In this document: one piece after another, positions 8,786-17,702 of the stretch | Numbering within the stretch: position 1 is the first letter of the stretch | Layout of the letters: the number at the start of each line of letters is the position of its first letter | DNA from: Massilia varians | GTDB lineage: Bacteria; Pseudomonadota; Gammaproteobacteria; Burkholderiales; Burkholderiaceae_D | Reading direction: 5' to 3' | DNA length: 64,000 nucleotides | Assembly (NCBI RefSeq): GCF_027923905.1 | Contig: NZ_AP026966.1 | Location: 5,085,001-5,149,000, forward strand | Position numbers and translations under genes: made by a program | The notes under the pieces: generated by a model | Told to the model about the DNA's origin: nothing | Databases searched by the model: none | What the model saw: the letters and a program-made list of their open reading frames with translations, nothing else

Positions 8786-9430
8786 ATGCTCGATCGTGAA
8801 GGGTTCCGCCCCAACGTCGGCATCATCCTGCTGAACGCCAATAACGAGGTGTGGTGGGGCAAGCGGGTGCGCGAGCACTCGTGGCAATTTCCGCAAGGGG
8901 GTATCAAATACGGCGAAACGCCGGAACAGGCGATGTACCGCGAACTCGAGGAAGAGATCGGTTTGCGCCAGGAGCACGTCAAGATCGTGGGCCGCACCCG
9001 CGACTGGCTGCGCTATGAAGTGCCCGACCACTTCATCAAGCGCGAGATCCGCGGCCACTACCGTGGCCAGAAGCAGATCTGGTTCCTGCTGCGCATGATG
9101 GCGCGCGATAACGACGTCAACCTGCGCCTGACCGACCATCCCGAGTTCGACGCCTGGCGCTGGCACGACTACTGGGTGCCGCTGGACGTGGTCATCGAGT
9201 TCAAGCGCGATGTCTACCAGCGGGCGCTGCAGGAGCTGTCGCGCTTCCTCACCTGGCCGGCCAAGGGGCAGCACGGCGAACGCCGCCACAGCGCGCGCTA
9301 CCTGCGCCAGCCGCACAACCGCGCCCAGGGCGGCGGCAAGGCCCAGCAGGCCCTGGCCAACGCGGTGGCGCCGGCCGCCGCTGCCAAGCCGGCCACGCCC
9401 GATTCGCTGGTGCTGGTGCCGGACGAGTAA
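8786..9430 (+). CDS. rppH: RNA pyrophosphohydrolase RppH (Nudix)
   Basis: RppH removes pyrophosphate from the 5' triphosphate end of RNA, starting RNase E-dependent decay. The 214-residue product starts [17 protein letters not shown], the family's typical opening. The Nudix box is complete at residues 38-60 (G38, E44, R52, E53, E56, E57, G59). WQFPQGGIK before it and the [11 protein letters not shown] strand also match the family. It is about 40 residues longer than the E. coli enzyme; residues after about 165 form an Ala/Pro/Gln-rich tail of unknown role, as in other betaproteobacteria. It is divergent from proS. Confidence 0.95.
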   Translation: MLDREGFRPNVGIILLNANNEVWWGKRVREHSWQFPQGGIKYGETPEQAMYRELEEEIGLRQEHVKIVGRTRDWLRYEVPDHFIKREIRGHYRGQKQIWFLLRMMARDNDVNLRLTDHPEFDAWRWHDYWVPLDVVIEFKRDVYQRALQELSRFLTWPAKGQHGERRHSARYLRQPHNRAQGGGKAQQALANAVAPAAAAKPATPDSLVLVPDE

Positions 9431-9437
9431 GCCGCGT

Positions 9438-9462
9438 CATGGGGAGCAGCCCGCTCCCCATG
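9438..9462 (+). terminator. Strong hairpin after rppH, no T tract
   Basis: A perfect ten-base inverted repeat CATGGGGAGC / GCTCCCCATG with a five-base loop begins 7 nt after the rppH stop. There is no T run behind it, so it may protect the 3' end or pause transcription rather than terminate alone. Confidence 0.4.
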
Positions 9463-9546
9463 GCGGTCTCCCGCCGCGTCCCGGAGCAGAGCGCGGCAGG
9501 AAGCGCTAGAATGCCGGCTTCCTGCCTTTTTTCTGCCTCCCCTGCC

Positions 9547-9975
9547 ATGTTCACTCCGTCCTCGCACGACGTGCGCCGCTTTTTCTGCGAAGCCCTGCGC
9601 AAACAGCGCAACGGCGAGATCCTGAGCCCGATGGACGCCATCGCGGCCGACTGGATCGTCCAGCATCCCGAATACCATGCCGAACTCGACGACGTCGAAG
9701 CGGCCATCGCCCGCGACTACTCGGTCGAAGGCGGCAAGCCGAATCCTTTCCTGCACCTGTCGATGCACCTGTCGATCGCCGAACAGGTCTCGATCGACCA
9801 GCCGCGCGGCATCAAGGCCGCGCACGACCTCCTGGTGGGCCGCATCGGCGAGCACGAGGCGCACCACCAGATCATGGAATGCCTGGGCGAGATGATCTGG
9901 AAGTCGCAGCGCGGCGGCGTGCCGCCGGATACCGAGGCCTACATCGAATGCGTGCGCCAGCGCGCCACGCGCTGA
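9547..9975 (+). CDS. DUF1841 family protein
   Basis: The 142-residue soluble protein opens MFTPSSHDVRRFFCEALRKQ and contains NPFLHLSMHLSIAEQ and a histidine-rich EHEAHHQIMECLGEMIW segment, all hallmarks I associate with DUF1841. That family has no assigned reaction; the clustered His and Glu residues could bind metal. The ATG at 9547 is preferred because the 36 codons before it encode a non-conserved stretch running through the upstream hairpin. A TAGAAT hexamer about 40 nt upstream may be its own -10. It stands alone, ended by a strong terminator. Confidence 0.85.
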   Translation: MFTPSSHDVRRFFCEALRKQRNGEILSPMDAIAADWIVQHPEYHAELDDVEAAIARDYSVEGGKPNPFLHLSMHLSIAEQVSIDQPRGIKAAHDLLVGRIGEHEAHHQIMECLGEMIWKSQRGGVPPDTEAYIECVRQRATR

Positions 9976-9995
9976 CAGTCCCTCGACATGATTCG

Positions 9996-10022
9996 AAAAT
10001 GCGGCATATGCCGCATTTTTTG
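9996..10022 (+). terminator. Rho-independent terminator after the DUF1841 gene
   Basis: A perfect palindrome AAATGCGGCATATGCCGCATTT is followed by further T residues, about 20 nt after the stop codon. Confidence 0.8.
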
Positions 10023-10116
10023 TATCATGTTCCAAATCGCAACAGTTTGGCTTCAGCATGCGGGGTCTATGCATATGGGATTGCCGGGAATACAACTCCG
10101 CTCCTAATATGTACAT

Positions 10117-11631
10117 ATGAAGACGATCCTCCGCCTGCTGGGCGCGGCCTGCGCCCTCCTCCCGCTCGCCCATGCCGCGGCGCAGACCTGCACCTACACG
10201 CCGATCGCCAGGCTGCCGCTGCGCTATAGCGGTACCGGCCTGGAAATCACGGCCGAGGGCAGCATCAACGGCACCCCGGCCGAACTGCTGGTCGACACCG
10301 GCGCCTATGCGACTGCGCTGACGCGCACCGGCACCGAGCGGCGCGGCATCCGCCTGTACGCCACCGGCAGGCATGCCCAGGGCTTCGGCGGCAGTTCGCC
10401 GATCTATGCCTCGATCGTCAATGAATTCATCGTCGGCCCGGTCCGTGCCGGCCGCAGCAACATGCCGGTGATCGGCAGCTTCGGCGACACCCCCTCCTAC
10501 GACGGCATCCTGGGCGCCCCCTTCCTGTTCCAGACCGACGTCGAGATCTCGCTCTCGACCAAGCAGCTGAGCTTTTTCGTCCCCGAGAAATGCGGCGGCA
10601 CCTGGCTCGGCTATTGGGGCAAGGACGTGCAGGCGATCCCGCTGCGGCGTCACGACGAACACCACATGAATCCGAAGTTCTTCGTGCGTATCAACGGCAA
10701 GGAACTGGAGGCGATGATCGACACCGGCGCCTTCGCCTCCATGATCACCGCCGACGCCGCCAAGCGCGCCGGGATCGCGCTGGACGGTCCGGGCGTCACG
10801 AAGGGCTCGGACATCGGCGGCATCGGCAACTACGCGGCGCAGCGCTGGCATGTGACGACCACCTTCCAGATTGGCGAGGAAACGGTCAAGAACGCCGAGA
10901 TGGGCGTGGAAAACTCCGGCCTGAACATGGCCGACGTGGTGCTGGGCGCCGACTTCCTGCGCGCCCACCGCGTGCTGTTCGCGCTGAGCCAGAACAAGCT
11001 GTACTTTTCCTATGTGGGCGGCGAGCCCTTCGGCCAGCGGCGCACGCTGGAGCCTTGGGTGCTGGCCGAGGCGGAGGCCGGCAACGCCGACGCCCAGTTC
11101 ACGCTGGCCGGCGCCTACCGCAGCGGCAAGCTGGTGGCGAAGGACCGCGAGCGTGCCAAAGAGTGGCTGGAAAAGGCGGCCAAGGGCGGCAACGGCCATG
11201 CCAACCTCTACACCGGCCATGAGCTGCTGGTGCAGCGCGACTATGCCGGCGCCGCGGCGCGCCTGCGCAGCGCGCTCGACAAGCTGCCGGCCGAACGCCA
11301 CGGCGCCCTGTGGCTCTACCTCGCGCGCGTCCGCGCCGGCCAGCCCGAGCTGGCGAAATCGGAACTGGCCGCGATCTTCGCGCGCACCGCGAGCGACGAA
11401 TGGCCGAAACCGATCGGCGAGTTCTACCTCGGCACCCTGTCGACCGACAAACTCCTGGCGGAAGCCGGCGGCGCGCGCAGCGAAGGCCAGGTACGCCGCT
11501 GCGAAGCGCTGGCGGCGATGGGCGACTGGTACCGCGCGCATGCCAGGGCCGAGCAGGAGCAGGCCATCGACGCCCAGATCGCGGCCAGCTGCACCACGCC
11601 CGAGCTGACCTACGCAAAACTCGGCGGCTGA
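10117..11631 (+). CDS. Exported retropepsin-like aspartic protease with two DTG sites and Sel1/TPR C-terminus
   Basis: The 504-residue protein has a signal peptide (MKTILRLLGAACALLPLAHAAA, cleaved near residue 22). Two retropepsin-like lobes follow. The first has LLVDTGAYAT with D60-T61-G62 and DGILGAPFL. The second has AMIDTGAFASMIT with D202-T203-G204 and DVVLGADFLRAH. Retropepsins normally dimerise to bring two aspartates together; here both lie in one chain, as in pepsin. From about residue 310 there is a Sel1-like repeat (AEAGNADAQFTLAGAYRSGK, with RAKEWLEKAAKGGN) and TPR-like helices, suggesting partner binding. It converges on the amidohydrolase gene with no intergenic space. The substrate is unknown. 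Confidence 0.85.
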   Translation: MKTILRLLGAACALLPLAHAAAQTCTYTPIARLPLRYSGTGLEITAEGSINGTPAELLVDTGAYATALTRTGTERRGIRLYATGRHAQGFGGSSPIYASIVNEFIVGPVRAGRSNMPVIGSFGDTPSYDGILGAPFLFQTDVEISLSTKQLSFFVPEKCGGTWLGYWGKDVQAIPLRRHDEHHMNPKFFVRINGKELEAMIDTGAFASMITADAAKRAGIALDGPGVTKGSDIGGIGNYAAQRWHVTTTFQIGEETVKNAEMGVENSGLNMADVVLGADFLRAHRVLFALSQNKLYFSYVGGEPFGQRRTLEPWVLAEAEAGNADAQFTLAGAYRSGKLVAKDRERAKEWLEKAAKGGNGHANLYTGHELLVQRDYAGAAARLRSALDKLPAERHGALWLYLARVRAGQPELAKSELAAIFARTASDEWPKPIGEFYLGTLSTDKLLAEAGGARSEGQVRRCEALAAMGDWYRAHARAEQEQAIDAQIAASCTTPELTYAKLGG

Positions 11632-13104
11632 TCACTGCGCGCCGGCCGCCAGCTCCTCGCGCTCGACCTGCCGGCCGCCCACCCACAGCGTGACGATGCC
11701 GTCCCAGGCCTGCACGCTCGCCAGCGGCGAATCGCGCAGCAGCAGCAGGTTGGCGTCCTTGCCCGGCTCGATGCTGCCCAGCCGGTCGAGCAGGCCGAAG
11801 GCGCGCGCATTGTTGATGGTCGCGGCCCGGAATACCTGGGCCGGGCTCAGGCCGGCCTCGGCCAGGTGCTGCATCTCCAGGAAGCCGTTCAGACCCGGCA
11901 GGTTGCCGTAGGTCGGCGAGGACGGCGTATCGGTGGCGAACAGGATGTTGGCGTCGCGCGCGGCCAGGTATTTCACTACCTGGCGCAGGCGGCGCAGCGG
12001 CGCCTGGCCCGCTTCCAGCATCTCCTCATGGCTGTGCCCTTCCGCCAGCTCTTCCCCGAACCATTGCCCGCCCGGCGTGGCGTACCAGTCGGCCAGCGCC
12101 TTGGGCACCACCTTGCGCACGCCCGGGTGATCCAGGTAGCCTCGGTCGAAATAGGCGTCCAGCCCCACTAGCACGCGCATGGTCGGCTGGTAGCCGATGC
12201 CGGCCGCGGCGATCCGGTCGAGCAGCGCGCGGATCTCACCGGGCAGCTCCTTGCTGCCGTTCAGGCTGCCCCAGTGCCACATGCCGTGCGCCAGCACGTC
12301 GGCCCCGTTGTCCACCGCGAAGCGCTGGCCCTCGAAGGAATTGGCATGGGTGACCAGGGTCATCCGGTTGGCGCGGGCGGCGCCGCGCACCTCGGCGAAC
12401 AGGGCCGGGCTCCATACCGGCAGGTTGCGCTCGCGGCCGAAGCCGCGCTCGAAGTGGGTCTTCACGCACACCGCGCCGGCCGCCTTCGCCCGCGCCACGC
12501 CGGCCTGGGGCGTGTGCTCCTCCGGGCGGTAGCCGGGCGGCACGCTGGTGGGCCGGGCCGGATCGTAGACCGAATTCGGAAAGGCGGCGAAACGCTTGTC
12601 TGCGGGCAGGAAGGACATCGGGTAACCGTTCGCCATCGGCAGCGGCTGGCCGCAATGGACCACCTCGGGATGCAGCGGCGCGGCGCGCAAGCGCGCGATC
12701 ACCCCCATGTCGGCCACCGCCAGGTCGACCACGGTGGTGTAGCCGTAGTAGAGGAAGGAACGGGGCAGCTGCCGCTGGTAGCTTTCTGCCAGCGCCTGCT
12801 GTTCCCGCGCCTGTTCCAGGCTCATCCCGGGCACCGCGTGCAGGTGCACGTGCGAATCGATCAGGCCGGGCGTCAGATAGCCGCCCTTGCCGTCGACGCG
12901 CCGGGCGCCGGGCGGCATGCGTCCGCCCGGGCCGCGGTGGACGGCGGCGATGCGGCCGTTTTCCACCAGCACGCTGCCGGCTTCGATGCGCTCGAGCCGC
13001 TCGGGCGAGACCAGTTTGACGTTGGTGATCCAGATCGCCTCGGCGGCGGCGGGGGGAACAAGCGCCAGGGCGAGCAGCCCGGCGAGCAATGGCTTGCACT
13101 TCAT
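11632..13104 (-). CDS. Exported metal-dependent amidohydrolase
   Basis: The 490-residue protein has a signal peptide ending near PAAA-EA (about residue 22) and an amidohydrolase-superfamily fold. The metal-binding motif DSHVHLH follows GGYLTPGLI near residue 80. Later ligands are seen in CVKTHFERGF (candidate carboxylated Lys), LVTHANSFEG, DVLAHGMWHWG and FATDTPSSPTYGNLPG. The C-terminal strand IEPGKDANLLLLRDSPL is the usual beta-sandwich return. Related exported enzymes act as imidazolonepropionase-like hydrolases or peptidases; the substrate cannot be read from sequence. It lies downstream of an AraC-type regulator gene with a 20-bp palindrome between them. Confidence 0.85.
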   Translation of the reverse strand: MKCKPLLAGLLALALVPPAAAEAIWITNVKLVSPERLERIEAGSVLVENGRIAAVHRGPGGRMPPGARRVDGKGGYLTPGLIDSHVHLHAVPGMSLEQAREQQALAESYQRQLPRSFLYYGYTTVVDLAVADMGVIARLRAAPLHPEVVHCGQPLPMANGYPMSFLPADKRFAAFPNSVYDPARPTSVPPGYRPEEHTPQAGVARAKAAGAVCVKTHFERGFGRERNLPVWSPALFAEVRGAARANRMTLVTHANSFEGQRFAVDNGADVLAHGMWHWGSLNGSKELPGEIRALLDRIAAAGIGYQPTMRVLVGLDAYFDRGYLDHPGVRKVVPKALADWYATPGGQWFGEELAEGHSHEEMLEAGQAPLRRLRQVVKYLAARDANILFATDTPSSPTYGNLPGLNGFLEMQHLAEAGLSPAQVFRAATINNARAFGLLDRLGSIEPGKDANLLLLRDSPLASVQAWDGIVTLWVGGRQVEREELAAGAQ

Positions 13105-13166
13105 GCGTGAACTCCAGTGAACGTTGAATCGAGCCTGGAGTGTGGGCTCACACAGGGGTGCCGGCG

Positions 13167-13186
13167 TCCCGGATCATGATCCGGGA
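13167..13186. promoter_or_regulatory. Perfect 20-bp palindrome upstream of the amidohydrolase gene
   Basis: TCCCGGATCATGATCCGGGA reads identically on both strands. It lies 63-82 nt upstream of the amidohydrolase start and 6 nt after the AraC-type gene. It could be an operator for the amidohydrolase promoter or part of a terminator for the regulator gene; there is no T run. Confidence 0.35.
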
Positions 13187-13191
13187 CCTGC

Positions 13192-14310
13192 TTATGCGCC
13201 CGGAAGCGCCCCTTCGCGGCGCCGGAACTCGCCCGGCGTCATCCCGGTATGCGCCTTGAATACGCGGTTCAGCGCGCTCTTGCTGTTGAAGCCGGAGGCC
13301 AAGGCCAGGTCGAGGATGGTCGATCCCGACCTGCCCGGGTCGTGCAGCGCCGCCTTGAGCGCCTCGACCCGGTGGCGGTTCAGGTAGTCCTGGAAGTTGG
13401 CGCCGCAGGCGCTGTTGATCAGCTGCGACAGCTCGTGCGGCGTCAACGCCAGCCACTCGGCCAGCGCTTCCAGTTTCAGCTCGCCGTCGCGCCAGGGCTG
13501 CTCCTTGTCCATGCAGGCTTCCAGCCGCGCCAGAAATTCCCCACGTTCGGCGTCCGCCAGCGCGCGCTCGCCATAGCGCGGCTTGGGCGGCGCCGCCGGT
13601 GCGGCTGCGGGAAGCCGGTAGCCGAGCGGCTGGCGGATCGCCAGGTAGGCGGTCGCGTACAGGAAATACAGCAGCACCAGCGCACCGGCCACGTCGGCCG
13701 ACACCGGCAAGGCCACCAGCGCGAACTCGAGCGCCAGCGCCAGCATGCTCAGCACGCCGCCGAACAGCCAGATCCCGAGAAGGCGGCGCAGGCCGGCGGC
13801 CAGCGGCTGGGCCGAAGCACGGCCGACCAGGACGTAGCAGGCGCGAACATAGGCCAGGAAGATCAGCAGCTTGGCCAGCGCCGCCGCGGCGACGTACCAG
13901 GGCGGGCCGTCCAGGCCGCGCATCCAGGCCAGCTTGGCCGCGGCCGGCTGCAGGTAGAAAGGCAGCAGCGCCAGCGTGGCCAGCGCGAAGGGCAGGAAAT
14001 GCAGCGCCTGGGAGCGGTCCAGGGGGCGCTCGTGCAGGATGCGCGCGAAGTACAGGTAAAGGAGCGGGCCGCTGGCGAAGCCCAGCGGCAGGACCGCCAG
14101 CGCGCTGTGCGGCCAGTCCTGGTACAAGCCGGCCAGGCCGAGCCAGGCATGGCCGACGACCGCCACGCACAGGAGCATGAGGGCGGCCAGCAGCCCGTTG
14201 GCGGCGCGCAGTTCCGGCCGGCGCGCGCCCGGCAGCAGGAGCACGGCGGCCAGGAAAAGGCCCTGGCCGATTGCCAGCAGGAAGAGTCCGGACAGGATGG
14301 TCGTCGACAC
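13192..14310 (-). CDS. Membrane-anchored AraC-family transcriptional regulator
   Basis: The 372-residue protein has an N-terminal half with about seven hydrophobic segments (residues 5-225) and a C-terminal AraC-type DNA-binding domain (about 265-365). The two helix-turn-helix units are seen in KLEALAEWLALTPHELSQLINSA and TILDLALASGFNSKSALNRVF, with the closing TGMTPGEFRR. This architecture suggests a ligand sensed in or across the inner membrane. It is read in the same direction as the exported amidohydrolase beyond it, which is the most likely target. No effector can be named. Confidence 0.9.
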   Translation of the reverse strand: MSTTILSGLFLLAIGQGLFLAAVLLLPGARRPELRAANGLLAALMLLCVAVVGHAWLGLAGLYQDWPHSALAVLPLGFASGPLLYLYFARILHERPLDRSQALHFLPFALATLALLPFYLQPAAAKLAWMRGLDGPPWYVAAAALAKLLIFLAYVRACYVLVGRASAQPLAAGLRRLLGIWLFGGVLSMLALALEFALVALPVSADVAGALVLLYFLYATAYLAIRQPLGYRLPAAAPAAPPKPRYGERALADAERGEFLARLEACMDKEQPWRDGELKLEALAEWLALTPHELSQLINSACGANFQDYLNRHRVEALKAALHDPGRSGSTILDLALASGFNSKSALNRVFKAHTGMTPGEFRRREGALPGA

Positions 14311-14350
14311 GTGTGGCTACATGCTTGTCAATCCTGCCATTCTGCCCGAA

Positions 14351-15871
14351 TCAGCCCAGCTTGTCGTCGGCGACGTGGTAGCGCGGGTCTTCCGGCAGGT
14401 TCACTTCGATCATGTCCTTCGCCTTCTCCAGCAGTTCGCGGCAGTCCGGGCTCAGGTGGCGCAGGTGCAGGCGCTTGCCGAGCGCCCGGTAGCGCTCGGC
14501 CAGGGCGTCGATGGCCTGGATCGCCGAATGGTCGGCCACGCGCGCGCGTCGGAACTCGACCACCACGTCCTGCGGATCTTCTTTCGAGCTGAACAGCTCA
14601 TTGAAATTCGCGACCGAGGCAAAAAACAGCGTACCTTCCAATTCATACACCTTCCAGCCCTGCGCATCGGTCGAGGTCTTCACGCCGATCTGCTTCGCGT
14701 GCTGCCAGGCGAACACCAGCGCCGACACGATCACCCCCGCCAGCACCGCCACCGCCAGGTCGAAGGCCAGGGTGATGCCCGCCACCAGCACGATCACCAG
14801 GGCGTCGGCGCGCGGCACCTTGCCGAACAGGCGGAACGTGCCCCATTCGAAGGTCTTTTCGCACACGAAGAACATCACGCCGATCAATGCCGCCAGCGGG
14901 ATCTGCTCGATCCAGCTCGAGCCGACCAGGATGAAGGCGAGCAGGGACAGCGAAGCCACGATGCCCGACAGGCGCCCGGTGCCCCCGCTGTTCACGTTGA
15001 TCATGCTCTGGCCGATCAGGGCGCAGCCGCCCATGCCGCCAAAAAAGCCGGTGACGACGTTGGACGCGCCCAGCGCCAGGCATTCTCGGTTGGGCTGGCC
15101 GCGGGTGTCGGTGATCTCGTCGATCAGGGTCAGCGTCAGCAGCGACTCGATCAGGCCGACGCCGGCCAGCACCAGCGCATACGGGAAGACGATGCGCAGG
15201 GTCTCCAGGTTCCAGGGCACCTCCGGCACCGCGAAGCTGGGCAGGCCGCCGGCGATCGAGCCGAGGTCGCCCACGGTCTTGGTGTCGATGCCCAGCAGCG
15301 CGCAGCCGGCGCTGGCCGCCAGGATGCCGACCAGGGTGCTCGGCACCGCCTTGGTGAAACGCGGCGTGAGGTAGATCACCGCCAGGGTGGCCGCCACGAC
15401 CGCCAGCATGGTGGCCAGTTCAGGGCCGCCCATCCATTGCATGGCGCCGTCCGGGCCCGGGGTCTTGAAGTGGCCGAACTGGGCGACGAAGATCACCAGC
15501 GCCAGGCCGTTGACGAAGCCGAGCATGACCGGGTGCGGCACCATGCGGATGAACTTGCCCAGGCGCGCGGCCGCGAACAGCAGTTGCAGCGCGCCCATCA
15601 GCACCACGGCCGCGAACAGGTACTGCGCCCCGTGCTGCACCACCAGCGCCACCATCACCACCGCCAGCGATCCGGCCGCGGCCGAGATCATGCCGGGACG
15701 GCCGCCGAACGCGGAGGTCATGAAGCAGACCAGTACCGCGGCGTACAGGCCGGTGAGCGGCGAGACCTGGGCCACCAGGGCGAACGCGATCGCCTCGGGG
15801 ACCAGGGCCAGGGCGACGGTCAGGCCGCTGAGCAGGTTGGATTTGAGGTGGGACGGGGAAAATAGCGGCAT
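14351..15871 (-). CDS. SulP family anion transporter with STAS domain
   Basis: The 506-residue protein has about 12 membrane segments (residues 10-400) and a cytoplasmic STAS domain (about 405-495, including VYELEGTLFFASVANFNELF and VVVEFRRARVADHSAIQAI). The family carries sulfate, bicarbonate or other anions. The segments LTGLYAAVLVCFMTSAFGGRPGMISAAAGSLAVVM and NVVTGFFGGMGGCALIGQSMIN are typical of the bacterial BicA-like branch. I chose the ATG at 15871, preceded by GGAG at 7 nt; a TTG six codons upstream overlaps that ribosome site. The substrate cannot be decided from sequence. Confidence 0.9.
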   Translation of the reverse strand: MPLFSPSHLKSNLLSGLTVALALVPEAIAFALVAQVSPLTGLYAAVLVCFMTSAFGGRPGMISAAAGSLAVVMVALVVQHGAQYLFAAVVLMGALQLLFAAARLGKFIRMVPHPVMLGFVNGLALVIFVAQFGHFKTPGPDGAMQWMGGPELATMLAVVAATLAVIYLTPRFTKAVPSTLVGILAASAGCALLGIDTKTVGDLGSIAGGLPSFAVPEVPWNLETLRIVFPYALVLAGVGLIESLLTLTLIDEITDTRGQPNRECLALGASNVVTGFFGGMGGCALIGQSMINVNSGGTGRLSGIVASLSLLAFILVGSSWIEQIPLAALIGVMFFVCEKTFEWGTFRLFGKVPRADALVIVLVAGITLAFDLAVAVLAGVIVSALVFAWQHAKQIGVKTSTDAQGWKVYELEGTLFFASVANFNELFSSKEDPQDVVVEFRRARVADHSAIQAIDALAERYRALGKRLHLRHLSPDCRELLEKAKDMIEVNLPEDPRYHVADDKLG

Positions 15872-15889
15872 CGGGGCTCCGGAAAGCAA

Positions 15890-15922
15890 AATCCCCCCGC
15901 CGGTTGCCCGGTCGGGGGGATC
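15890..15922 (-). terminator. Rho-independent terminator after the tandem cytochrome c genes
   Basis: Read on the minus strand, ATCCCCCCGACCGGG pairs with a CCGGCGGGGGGAT arm and is followed by TTTTG. It lies about 40 nt past the stop of the cytochrome gene and just upstream of the SulP gene, separating the two units. Confidence 0.75.
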
Positions 15923-15964
15923 GACAGTTTACCAGCTGGCAGCCGGAACCGCTGCCGTGTCTTG

Positions 15965-16303
15965 TTACTTGCTGACCACGAACTGCGAGGGCAGGCTGGC
16001 CAGATAAGCGCCGATGTCCGCCATGTCCTTGTTCGACAGCGGCTGCACCTGCCCCGCCATGATCGGGTTGGTACGGCCATTGGCGCCGGCGCCGCGCTTG
16101 TAGGCGCGCAGGGCGTGGGTCAGGTAGTCGGGGTGCTGGCCGGCCAGCTTCGGATAGCTGGGGTCGATCGGCTTGTTGTAGTCGGCGCCGTGGCAGGAGG
16201 CGCAGTTGTATTTCTTGACGAGCGCCTCGCCTTTGGAGACGTCGGCTGCCGAAGCGTTCAGGGCGAAAGCGCCGGCAGCCAGCGCATAGATCAGTTTTTT
16301 CAT
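15965..16303 (-). CDS. Small periplasmic cytochrome c (c553-like)
   Basis: The 112-residue protein has a signal peptide (cleaved near ASA-AD, residue 20) and one heme-binding motif CASCH at residues 34-38. A distal methionine is probably in NPIMAGQVQPLS. The fold matches class I cytochromes of the c553/c4-half type, single-domain electron carriers in the periplasm. The ATG at 16303 gives a correct signal peptide. It follows a paralogous gene by 10 nt, so the pair forms an operon. The electron donor and acceptor are not indicated by neighbours. Confidence 0.9.
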   Translation of the reverse strand: MKKLIYALAAGAFALNASAADVSKGEALVKKYNCASCHGADYNKPIDPSYPKLAGQHPDYLTHALRAYKRGAGANGRTNPIMAGQVQPLSNKDMADIGAYLASLPSQFVVSK

Positions 16304-16313
16304 TGGCTGGTCC

Positions 16314-16670
16314 TTAGCGTTTGGCGGTGGCGGGAGTCTGCTGCGCATAGTAGGCGGCGACGTCGGCGATGTCCTGGTCGCTCAGCGAAGCGGCGATGCC
16401 CATCATCGACGGGTTCTTGCGCTCGCCCTTGCGATAGGCCTTGAGCGCGCTTTCGATGTACTTGGCCGACTGGCCGCCGATCATGGGAACGCGGTAGACC
16501 TCGGGGAAGCCCGACTTGTAGCCCGGGATGCCGTGGCAGCCGATGCACATTTCGATCTTGGCCGGTGCCGCTTTCGGATTGCCGACAACTTCCGCCGCGG
16601 CGGCCGCGCCGGTCGTGATGGCGTTGACGGCGAACGCTGCCAATGCCAGTAGTGCTAAGGATGTTTTCAT
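16314..16670 (-). CDS. Small periplasmic cytochrome c
   Basis: The 118-residue product has a signal peptide (MKTSLALLALAAFAVNA, cleaved near AAAA-EV) and a single CIGCH heme site at residues 42-46. A likely distal Met is in NPSMMGIAASLS. It is a diverged paralogue of the next gene: both share a SY/AKYIESALKAYRKGERKNPSM-like helix before the distal methionine. The ATG at 16670 is chosen because the codons before it do not extend the signal peptide sensibly. Together the two may act like the two halves of a diheme cytochrome c4. Confidence 0.9.
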   Translation of the reverse strand: MKTSLALLALAAFAVNAITTGAAAAAEVVGNPKAAPAKIEMCIGCHGIPGYKSGFPEVYRVPMIGGQSAKYIESALKAYRKGERKNPSMMGIAASLSDQDIADVAAYYAQQTPATAKR

Positions 16671-16847
16671 GGTGTGGCTCGTTAGTTGTAATTCGAATAC
16701 CGCAAACGCACAAAAAGTTAGCAAATGGACTACCAACCTGTCGATTCTATCTGAAGAGTTGTCACCAGTCTACAAACGCGCGCAGCCCTGTCCGCACCCG
16801 GGTTCTGGCATATACTCGGCATCATTTCACTCCCATCCGACCACGCC

Positions 16848-17702
16848 ATGCACGCTTCCCCACGCTTCGAAGGCAGCGACACCTACGTCGCCACCGCCGA
16901 CCTGAAACTGGCCGTCAACGCCGCGCTCACGCTCGGCCGCCCGCTCCTGATCAAGGGCGAGCCGGGCACCGGCAAGACCATGCTGGCCGAAGAAGTGGCC
17001 GCAAGCCTCGGCATGCCGCTGCTGCAGTGGCACGTGAAATCGACCACCAAGGCCCAGCAGGGCCTGTACGAGTACGACGCCGTGTCGCGCCTGCGCGACT
17101 CGCAGCTGGGCGACGAGCGCGTGCGCGACATCCACAACTACATCGTCAAGGGCGTGCTGTGGCAGGCTTTCACGGCCCCGGAGCCGACCGTGCTGCTCAT
17201 CGACGAGATCGACAAGGCCGACATCGAGTTCCCGAACGACCTGCTGCGCGAACTGGACCGCATGGAGTTCTACGTCTACGAGACGCGCGAGATGGTGGTG
17301 GCCAAGCACCGGCCGCTGGTGATCATCACCTCGAACAACGAGAAGGAACTGCCGGACGCTTTCCTGCGCCGCTGCTTCTTCCACTACATCAAATTCCCGG
17401 ACCGGGACACCATGGCCGACATCGTCAAGGTGCACTTCCCGACGCTGAAGCAGGACCTGCTCGCAAGCGCCCTGCAGAGCTTCTACGAGCTGCGCGAGGT
17501 CGCCGGCATCAAGAAGAAGCCCTCGACCTCGGAATTCCTCGACTGGCTCAAGCTCCTGCTGGCCGAGGACATCCCGGCCGAGGCCCTGCGCAGCCAGGAT
17601 AGCAAGGCCATCGTCCCGCCGCTGCACGGCGCCTTGCTGAAGAACGAACAGGACGTGCACCTGTTCGAGCGCCTGGTCTACATGTCGAGGACCAACCGAT
17701 GA
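16848..17702 (+). CDS. MoxR-family AAA+ ATPase
   Basis: The 284-residue AAA+ protein has Walker A GEPGTGKT at residues 37-44, Walker B VLLIDEIDKAD near 120, sensor 1 IITSNN and an arginine-finger region PDAFLRRCFF. MoxR ATPases act as chaperone-like remodelers, typically with a VWA-domain partner encoded beside them, as RavA does with ViaA. Here the VWA gene is two genes downstream. The stop codon overlaps the GNAT start in an ATGA junction, so the three genes form one operon. The client is unknown. Confidence 0.92.
   Translation: MHASPRFEGSDTYVATADLKLAVNAALTLGRPLLIKGEPGTGKTMLAEEVAASLGMPLLQWHVKSTTKAQQGLYEYDAVSRLRDSQLGDERVRDIHNYIVKGVLWQAFTAPEPTVLLIDEIDKADIEFPNDLLRELDRMEFYVYETREMVVAKHRPLVIITSNNEKELPDAFLRRCFFHYIKFPDRDTMADIVKVHFPTLKQDLLASALQSFYELREVAGIKKKPSTSEFLDWLKLLLAEDIPAEALRSQDSKAIVPPLHGALLKNEQDVHLFERLVYMSRTNR

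Noticed and set aside
9298..11541. A 747-codon open frame on the minus strand opposite rppH, DUF1841 and the retropepsin-like gene
   Set aside because: It spans a terminator and three genes on the other strand, and has low-complexity composition.
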